DNA of 64,000 nt, taken from positions 13,764,001 through 13,828,000 of the forward strand of contig WOAB01000056.1 of the NCBI GenBank assembly GCA_027886185.1, given 5' to 3'. The stretch comes from Rheum nobile (lineage: Eukaryota > Streptophyta > Magnoliopsida > Caryophyllales > Polygonaceae). How positions within the stretch are numbered: the stretch's first letter is position 1; the number at the start of each line of letters is the position of its first letter. The notes below the pieces were generated by a model. The model was not told the DNA's origin and did no database searches. It saw nothing but the letters and a program-made list of their open reading frames with translations. The translations under genes and the position numbers were made by a program. Of the stretch, positions 57,538 through 64,000 are shown one piece after another.

Positions 57538-60500
57538 TTCTCCCCTTCTTGAAAAGGACTCGTCCTCGAGTCATCAACATCAGCGGCTGCATAAGGGGTA
57601 AGATCACCGACATTGAATATCGGGCTCACGCCATAGTCATCGGGCAGCTCCAACACATAGGCATTGTCGCCTACTCTCTTCAGCACCTTGAACGGTCCAT
57701 CACCTCTGGGAGACAGCTTCGACTTCCTCTGCTCCGGGAACCGCTCCTTGCGCAGGTGTAGCCACACCAAGTCGCCGGGCTCGAACAACACTTGACGCCG
57801 GCCGTGATTAACTCGGGCTACGTTCTTCGCTGCAGTAGCGTCCAAACGAGCCTTAGTCCGCTCGTGCAGCTCCTTCATGAACTCAACATGTCTATCAACA
57901 TCAAAGTCTGCTCGTTCCGGTAAAGGCAACGACTTAAGATCCAAAGGGGTTAGGGGATTCAAACCATACACACATTCAAAAGGGGACATATTGGTAGAAG
58001 AATGAATAGTCCTATTATAAGCAAACTCAACATGTGGTAAGGCTTCTTCCCAACTTTTCAGATTAGATTTAATAACAACCCTAAGGATAATACCCAATGT
58101 ACGGTTAGTGACCTCAGTTTGTCCATCTGTCTGGGGGTGACTAGCAGTAGAGAACAACAACTTAGTACCAAGTTTACCCCACAAAGTCTTCCAAAAGTAA
58201 CTCAGAAATTTGACATCCCTATCACTCACAATAGTACGAGGAACACCATGTAACCGAACAATCTCTCTAAAGAACAAATCAGCAACATTCCTAGCATCAT
58301 CAGTTTTATGGCATGCAATAAAGTGAGCCATCTTAGAGAACCTATCAACAACCACAAATATAGAATCTCTCCCCTTCTTAGTCCTAGGCAATCCAACAAT
58401 AAAATCCATACTAATATCAACCCAAGGAAAGCAAGGAATAGGCAAGGGAGTATAAAGACCATGCGGTTTTGCCTTAGATTTAGCCTGCAAGCACTCAACA
58501 CAGCGTTTGATAAAATTCTCTACATCCCTAAGCATGTGTGGCCAATAGAAATGAGTATGCAACATGTTATAAGTCTTATCTCTACCAAAATGACCCATCA
58601 ATCCACCTCTATGGGACTCATCAACAAGTAACAACCGTAGAGAACAAACAGGAATACACACCTTATCAACTCGAAACAAGAATCCATCAAACAAGAAAAA
58701 CTTATCAAATGAACCCTTTTCCACACAATGCTTATAAATCACTCCAAAATCAGCATCCATATCATACAACTCCTTAATATAAACGAATCCAAGGACCCGA
58801 GCATCCAAAGTAGTCAAGAGTGTATGTCTCCTAGAAAGGGCATCAGCTACAACATTATCTTTTCCTTTCTTATACTTAATCACATAGGGAAATGTTTCTA
58901 TGAATTCCATCCACCTACCATGCCTCATATCCAACTTATCTTGACTCCTAAAATGCTTTAAGGACTCATGATCAGTTTTAAGCACAAATTCTCTAGGCCA
59001 AAGGTAGTGTTGCCAAGTTTTCAGCACTCTAAACAATGCATATAATTCCCTATCATAAGTAGAATAATTCAAGCATGCACCTTTCAACTTTTCAGAAAAG
59101 AAGGCAATAGGCTTACCTTTCTGCATGAGGACTCCTCCAATACCAATGTCAGAGGCGTCACACTCTACTTCAAAGGGGCGAGTGAAGTCAGGCAGAACCA
59201 GCAATGACGCGTGTGTCAAACGATCCTTGAGAGTCTGGAACGCCTTTTCTTGAGCTTCACCCCAACGGAATGGAGTATTCTTCTTTGTGATCTCTGTCAG
59301 CGGGGCTGCAATGGTGCTAAAATCTCGAACGAACCTCCTGTAGAAGCCAGCCAGGCCGTGGAAACTGCGCACGTCACCTAGGTTCCTCGGGGTCGGCCAG
59401 TCACGAATGGCTTGCACCTTCTCTTGATCCACTTGCAGTCCATGAGCACTCACTACAAAACCAAGAAACACAACTCTGTCAGTGCAAAAATCACACTTCT
59501 TCAGATTTCCATACAACTGTACAGCTCTGAGAGTGGATAAAACTTCCCTGAGGTGCTCTGCATGTGCTTCCAAAGATTTACTGTAGATCATAATATCATC
59601 AAAGTAAACTACAACAAATCTACCAATAAAAGATCTCAAGACATGATTCATAAGACGCATAAAAGTAGAGGGGGCATTAGTCAAACCGAAAGGCATAACA
59701 AGCCACTCATACAAACCAAACTTCGTCTTGAATGCTGTCTTCCATTCGTCTCCTTCCTTCATCCGGATTTGATGGTATCCACTGCGAAGATCGATCTTGG
59801 AAAAGGTGGAGGCGCCATGGAGCTCATCCAACATGTCATCGAGCCTGGGGATCGGGTGCCTATACTTGATCGTGATGTTATTAATAGCCCTGCAATCAAC
59901 ACACATACGCCAAGTATTGTCCTTTTTGGGGACGAGTAAGACAGGCACAGCACACTGGGATCGGCTCTCTCTAACATACCCTTTATCTAAAAGGTCCTGG
60001 ATTTCCTGGGTCTCAGTAGGGTTCATCCTATAGGCAGGCCGGTTGGGTAGGGTAGCACCGGGAATCAGGTCTATTTGGTGCTCAATGCCTCTAATAGGGG
60101 GTAGGCCAGGGGGTATCTCATCCGGGAAAACATCAAGGAACTCAGCTAAAAGGGTCTGGACAGCAGCTGGGAGTATAGCTCGGTCGTCGTCACCTAACAG
60201 GGTATAGGCCTGACAAAGGGACATGAGGGCGACGTCCGGGGGAAGGTAATCTACCAGGTGGTCTCTGCTGGATGCTAAGAGCACTCGGCTAGGGGTAGAG
60301 GCGAGGGTGAGGTCGGTCCGTGTGGAGGCAGTGGATGGTTCGGCTGGGGACTTACCCTTACGCTCGGCCTCTCTTTTCTTATCATAAGCCTCAGCCACTT
60401 GAAGCGGCGTCATCGGTTTCAACACTACTTTCCTACCACGAAACTCAAAGGCATGTTGGTTAGTACGTCCATCATGAATAACATGTCTATCAAATTGCCA

Positions 60501-60776
60501 AGGACGACCTAACAAAATATGACAAGCTTGCATAGGAACAATATCACATAAAATTTCATCCTCATAAGTTCCTAACTTAAGTGTAATCTTAGCTTGCTTA
60601 TTCACCTTGAGTTCACCACAGTCATTCATCCAATGAAGTCTATAAGGTCTAGGATGCAAAAAAGTAGAGAGTTGCAGTTTATGAACTAATTCAACACTAG
60701 CAATATTACAACAACTACCACCATCAATAATCATGTTGCAAACTTTCCCTTTAACAAGACATCTTGTATGAAACAA
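57360..60776 (-). CDS. pol: pol polyprotein: protease, RT, RNase H, integrase
   Basis: An uninterrupted frame of about 1138 codons. Protease carries IIDGGSCCNIAS and ILLGRPWQFDRHVIHDG. RT shows WRMCVDCRAINNITIKYRHP, FSKIDLRSGYHQIRMKEGDE and the catalytic YFDDIMIYSKS. RNase H shows FEVECDASDIGIGGVLMQKG and TYDRELYALF. Integrase has the zinc H..H..C..C region (GHFGRDKTYNMLHTHFYWPH, CVECLQAK) and D, D, E in ISMDFIVGLP, IVSDRDVKF and GQTEVTNRTL. The C-terminal tail after GVSPIFNVGDLTPY continues with FQEGENDEE and ITRSRLKEL. The last 59 codons lie inside the inferred 3' LTR. The frame is open upstream into the gag zinc finger except for a TAG at 60786-60788. No fused chromodomain was recognised, but CRM elements often carry a shorter tail motif instead. 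Confidence 0.9.
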   Translation of the reverse strand: MFHTRCLVKGKVCNMIIDGGSCCNIASVELVHKLQLSTFLHPRPYRLHWMNDCGELKVNKQAKITLKLGTYEDEILCDIVPMQACHILLGRPWQFDRHVIHDGRTNQHAFEFRGRKVVLKPMTPLQVAEAYDKKREAERKGKSPAEPSTASTRTDLTLASTPSRVLLASSRDHLVDYLPPDVALMSLCQAYTLLGDDDRAILPAAVQTLLAEFLDVFPDEIPPGLPPIRGIEHQIDLIPGATLPNRPAYRMNPTETQEIQDLLDKGYVRESRSQCAVPVLLVPKKDNTWRMCVDCRAINNITIKYRHPIPRLDDMLDELHGASTFSKIDLRSGYHQIRMKEGDEWKTAFKTKFGLYEWLVMPFGLTNAPSTFMRLMNHVLRSFIGRFVVVYFDDIMIYSKSLEAHAEHLREVLSTLRAVQLYGNLKKCDFCTDRVVFLGFVVSAHGLQVDQEKVQAIRDWPTPRNLGDVRSFHGLAGFYRRFVRDFSTIAAPLTEITKKNTPFRWGEAQEKAFQTLKDRLTHASLLVLPDFTRPFEVECDASDIGIGGVLMQKGKPIAFFSEKLKGACLNYSTYDRELYALFRVLKTWQHYLWPREFVLKTDHESLKHFRSQDKLDMRHGRWMEFIETFPYVIKYKKGKDNVVADALSRRHTLLTTLDARVLGFVYIKELYDMDADFGVIYKHCVEKGSFDKFFLFDGFLFRVDKVCIPVCSLRLLLVDESHRGGLMGHFGRDKTYNMLHTHFYWPHMLRDVENFIKRCVECLQAKSKAKPHGLYTPLPIPCFPWVDISMDFIVGLPRTKKGRDSIFVVVDRFSKMAHFIACHKTDDARNVADLFFREIVRLHGVPRTIVSDRDVKFLSYFWKTLWGKLGTKLLFSTASHPQTDGQTEVTNRTLGIILRVVIKSNLKSWEEALPHVEFAYNRTIHSSTNMSPFECVYGLNPLTPLDLKSLPLPERADFDVDRHVEFMKELHERTKARLDATAAKNVARVNHGRRQVLFEPGDLVWLHLRKERFPEQRKSKLSPRGDGPFKVLKRVGDNAYVLELPDDYGVSPIFNVGDLTPYAAADVDDSRTSPFQEGENDEESSPPLVPTFDGPITRSRLKELRQELETFMAHDVSHDEEDKSKVKALTLLVNVTYV
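57538..57551 (-). other. Polypurine tract inside pol
   Basis: On - the sequence CAAGAAGGGGAGAA directly precedes the TGATGAGG LTR start; it also encodes the QEGEN residues of pol. Confidence 0.65.
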
Positions 60777-60785
60777 ATTCTCACG

Positions 60786-62245
60786 CTAATTATCATCACA
60801 AGGAGCCTGATTAACATGCAAAGTCCTCCTAACAATCAATGAATCACCATGCTCATATTCAATAAAATCCAAATCATCATCATTGGCATGCTCATTCATA
60901 TCATGGCTAGCAACTAAATTTTCATGCTCAGTGTCAGACTCAGACTCTAACTCACCCAAATGATTAATCATCAAAACACGAGTATTAGGACAATCTTTCA
61001 TGTAATGACCCTTTCCTTGACATTTAAAGCAAGTGATATCTCTAGCTCTAGGAGGAGGGTCATAGGGTTACCTCGTGTAATTGCAGGGGCGGGACGTATG
61101 GGCTGCTGTGGTGCGGTGGAGGTAGAGGGGTACGCACCACGAGAATTCTTCTCATTGCCACGAGGCGGACCGGTTGCTGGGCGGGATCTCTGGTGTCCTG
61201 TGCGGCCCTGCTGCTGGTCGGGACGCCAGCTTTGGCATTGTGGCACCGTGCGGTGTTGTTGGGTATAGCTGGACTTGAATTGTCTCTCCACTTTAATTGC
61301 TTGGTGTAGCAAATCTGTCATGGTAGAATAGGGATACAATTCTATAGTGTCAGCTAAATGAGGATGCAAGATACGTAGATATCTGGACATAGTGGCCTCT
61401 TCATCTTCGACGACGTTGTCGCGTGCCATGGCTATCTGCATATTGTTGTAGACCTCTTCAACACCTAAAGAGCCTTGCCTCATAGTCTCCAAACGGTTGC
61501 GGAGAACTCTATTGTGGTGGTGGGGAACGAAGCGGGCCCTCATCATAGCTCTCATCTGGTTCCATGTGTTGACCGGAGGGTCCATGGCTTGTCTTCGAGC
61601 CTTCACAACAGAATCCCACCAAACCAAAGCATAACCAGTAAATTCAAGAGCAGCGAGTTGTACCTTTTTATGTTCAGGGAAATTGTGGCAACCCCAAATC
61701 TGCTCAATCTTCGTCTCCCATTCAAGGTAGACGTCTGGATCACACTTTCCATCAAAAGTCGGGATCTTCACTTTGATCCGTCCAATGCCGTCTTGTTCGG
61801 CTTCACGGCGGCGGGGCTGTCCGCGGTCATTCCGGGGGCGGTAAGGACGCCACTCATTATGCTCCTCGCGCTCATAATCCTGCATATCATCATCACCCCA
61901 TAAACTAGAACGTATCGACATAGGAGGGGACTCAGACCTATCACGAGGTGCGGGATGCCGAATCGGGCGTATGCGGTCGGTGCCAGTGGCTCTCGGTTGG
62001 TGACGCTCGTCCATCGCCGCTTGGTAGGCCGTGGCTTGGTCGACCAAGGGCTCGGTGGCGGGAAGCGGTGCGCTATGCGATGGACCAATGTGTTCCTGCG
62101 CAGCCGGGAGTGGGTTGGAGCGGGTCTCCAACGAGTCAAACTTCGCAGACAACTGCGTGACTGTAGAAGCCAACTGTTGTAGCATCGCCTGCATATCGAC
62201 ATGGGAACCATTTGCAGTGACCTGTTCATCATCGGAACTTGTCAT
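60786..62245 (-). pseudogene. gag: gag of the CRM-like element, one frameshift
   Basis: Starts ATG at 62245 (MTSSDDEQVTANG). The N-terminal third is low complexity and arginine/proline rich. The retrotrans_gag capsid region spans about 61780-61330 (KIPTFDGKCDPDVYLEWE, LEFTGYALVWWDSVV, MMRARFVPHHHNRVLRNRL). A one-base loss near 61063-61066 then shifts the frame. In the new frame the CCHC knuckle CFKCQGKGHYMKDC lies near 61030-60990, followed by an acidic linker and TAG at 60786-60788, where relatives have glutamine. Otherwise gag and pol form one continuous reading frame. Confidence 0.82.
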
Positions 62246-63587
62246 GATCACCACTTAGACGAACACAGAAAGACGTTAAGGTTAGGAAAACCAAAAAAAA
62301 CTCTCAAGTGTTTGCACTCGGTGATTGTACAACCTGCGAAGTTAGGCTCGTAAATGACAAGTTCTCTATGTGCTCAAGATACGCAGCAAATCAAGGTCAA
62401 GCAGAGATGTAGTAGACAAGACAAGTAGATGTACGACGAAAAAATGACTCAAACAAAAGCGAGACTAGAGAACGACTCAACAAGGAAAGCGACACAACTA
62501 TAGTCACAAGAATGAAATGCAACTAAAGATGGGGCTATATATGTGTTTGGAACTCAAGAAATGCGAATTGCAAGTCAGAAAGACGTATCTTTGTCGACTC
62601 GGAATGAAGCCAATTAGAGCCGAGAGTGACCCGAGGGAACGGAAGGGAGAAGGGGTTCGGGCAAGAGGGGGTAGTGCTCGACTGAGGGCAACCCGGGGTG
62701 GGACCCGGTCGGGTTGGGGTCGGGTGGGGTGGACTGAGAGCAACCCGGGGTGGGACCCGGTCGGGTTGGGGTCGGGTGGGGTGGACTGAGAGCAACTCGG
62801 GGTGGGACCCGGTCGGGTTGGGGTCGGGTGGGGACAGGCCGGGTGAGGCTCGACTGAGCGGAACCCGGGTAGGACCCGGTCGGGTGGTGGCGACTGAGCG
62901 CAACCCGGGGTGGGACCCGGTCGGGTTGGGGCCGAGTCGGTGGCAGGTACGTGAGGGCTGGGTTAACTGAGGCTCACCCGGTCGGGTTGTGGCCGGGTAC
63001 TGTTGCGGCGACAAAGAGGTCCGAAAAAAAAATCTGAAACGGAACCCTAATTTATTTATTTTTTTGAAAAATTCTCAAAAATCCCAGATGCCTTTTCCTC
63101 TTCTTTTTTTTGAATTTCGATAATGCTTTTTTTTTTATATATATATATTTTTTGGATATAATTTTCTTTTAGGCAACTTGTTTTTTCCTGGGATATTACA
63201 CCATAAAGATAAAATAAAATTTCTAGAAAATCAAGCAAGTATCTTGAAGATTACCAAAATTGAACAACCGGATCTCTGGCGCGCACGAACCTGGACGCCG
63301 TCGTGTCTTGCTCGCCAAGCTAGGGTTCGAACAACAATGGTGGAAGGGGGGGGGGTCGAATTTTTTTGTTGATTTTTGGATGGTTTTGGTATGTTTTTTT
63401 GTGGATCCTCGTAGTCACAATCAACCGCAACGAACTCCTTTCCAAGACAAACAAGAGCAAACAATCAGTCAGACTAACAATTCACTAATGTGACTCAAAC
63501 AAAGAAATTCAATTGACGATTGAAAACAGGAAGATCCAATTTTTGATGATGAATCTGGAATCGTCAAAGGCGATCCGAAGCCGCAAA
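62246..63587 (-). other. Long 5' leader of the CRM-like element
   Basis: 1.34 kb between primer site and gag, with no protein-coding domain. It contains the G-rich 52-bp array on the + strand, and T- and A-runs near 63010-63160. The frames on both strands through the array are repeat artefacts. Confidence 0.6.
62681..62990 (+). repeat. 52-bp G-rich tandem array with G-quadruplex motifs
   Basis: ACTGAG starts at 62681, 62733 and 62785 (52 bp apart), then 62853 and 62893 in rearranged units. The G4-type motif GGGTTGGGGTCGGGTGGGG starts at 62711, 62763 and 62817. On element RNA (minus strand) the array is C-rich. Confidence 0.9.
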
Positions 63588-63600
63588 GCTCTTGATACCA
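63588..63600 (-). other. Primer binding site, initiator tRNA-Met type
   Basis: On - TGGTATCAAGAGC follows the LTR end ATCA after two bases, one insertion away from the standard TGGTATCAGAGC. Confidence 0.82.
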
Positions 63601-63602
63601 AT

Positions 63603-64000
63603 TGATACGGGGTTAGCCGTGTAGAAGATGGATCTAGGCAACGGATCTCAAAACAAAAGAAAACACAAGATTAGAACAATAGCGGAAGTGAAACTAATGA
63701 ATAGGATAATAGATAGAACCAATAGAAACGACGAGAAAACCCGCTTGCTTGATAGCAAGGAACCTTGTCGAACGATCTACCAACCCGATCTCTACAACGC
63801 CACACAACCAAGAATCGCTGACGAACTTGGAGCACGGAGAGGATTGCTTATGATGTACGAAATTACCAACTCCAGAGGGACTTGACAAAGACGAAAACAA
63901 CTAAGCATGAAAGAACAATCGATTGAGACTCTCACGGGGAGCCGAGTTTTCAAAGCAAAAACCAAGCTCTGTTTTTGTGTTTTAACAATGTGAGAAATCT
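63603..64000 (-). repeat. 5' LTR of the CRM-like element, partial
   Basis: Aligns base for base with 56803-57200 at about 98 percent. If it is as long as the other LTR it should end near 64337, outside the window. Confidence 0.9.

Larger units (their letters stand above)
56803..64000 (-). mobile_element. CRM-like Ty3/gypsy chromovirus, 5' LTR cut by window end
   Basis: On - the order is 5' LTR (63603 to beyond 64000), primer site, long leader, gag, protease, RT, RNase H, integrase, polypurine tract, 3' LTR (56803-57537). Positions 56803-57200 and 63603-64000 align without gaps at an offset of 6800, with 7 substitutions by hand count (about 1.8 percent). The integrase frame runs into the 3' LTR, as reported for CRM elements. 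There is one frameshift and one stop between gag and pol; the large pol frame is intact. The left flank CTCTC (56798-56802) predicts the target duplication beyond the right end. Confidence 0.88.

Noticed and set aside
62504..63014. Proline/threonine-rich frames over the leader array
   Set aside because: They are direct translations of the 52-bp repeat.

Overview
This window is nuclear DNA from a flowering plant, probably a eudicot; I cannot name the species. The evidence is one spliced, intron-containing ILP1/GCFC-type gene, plant-type Ty3/gypsy lineages primed by initiator tRNA-Met, a Helitron, PIF/Harbinger, hAT and Mutator-like elements, tandem Agenet domains, and TGGGCC and AAACCCTA promoter motifs. 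Roughly 85 percent of the window is transposable-element sequence, much of it nested.

Layout. (1) 1 to about 7090: a decayed Tat-lineage Ty3/gypsy element on +, cut by the window start, with two tandem arrays (55 bp and about 83 bp, the latter palindromic) after pol. (2) About 7091-8200: a LINE-like 3' end with a poly(A) tail and a tRNA-like SINE candidate. (3) 8307-27686: a non-autonomous Helitron on the - strand. It holds three diverged copies of a promoter-like module and a captured exon, and is split by a young, internally deleted Ty3/gypsy element (10483-18707, TSD ACTTT) and a solo LTR of a related family (19451-21787, TSD TCTTC). (4) 28043-29549: a TG..CA-bounded element with a 4-bp TSD and a GC-rich palindrome cluster. 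(5) 30366-30669: a Tourist-like MITE. (6) 31317-43938: a Mutator-like element with arms of about 680 bp around a 145-bp tandem array. A hAT MITE and a 9.55-kb PIF/Harbinger element (32201-41754) sit inside it, and the Harbinger element carries a second hAT MITE. (7) 44636-51283: the only clear host gene, ILP1 (six exons, + strand, about 925 aa), with a fold-back MITE just upstream. (8) 52886-53470: a LINE 3' remnant. (9) 54629-55896: a Mutator-type fold-back element with a perfect 9-bp TSD. (10) 56803 to the window end: a CRM-like Ty3/gypsy element on -, whose pol reading frame appears to run into its 3' LTR.

How the genes relate. ILP1 is an independent housekeeping-type nuclear gene. The other coding sequences are mobile-element machinery or cargo. 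The Harbinger element encodes a Myb/SANT-like protein with an open frame and a DDE transposase broken by two stops. On the opposite strand it also carries a small tandem-Agenet protein with its own TATA box and 5'-UTR intron, and a damaged coiled-coil/tail-anchor gene. Most premature stops fit C-to-T change, many at CAG, as expected for methylated, silenced repeats.

Best candidates for something undescribed: (a) the same palindrome, GCACGGTTTG-spacer-CAAACCGTGC with extra half-sites, in two unrelated elements 30 kb apart; (b) a Harbinger element carrying an Agenet gene; (c) the triplicated promoter module in the Helitron. All boundaries, alignments and counts were read by eye.
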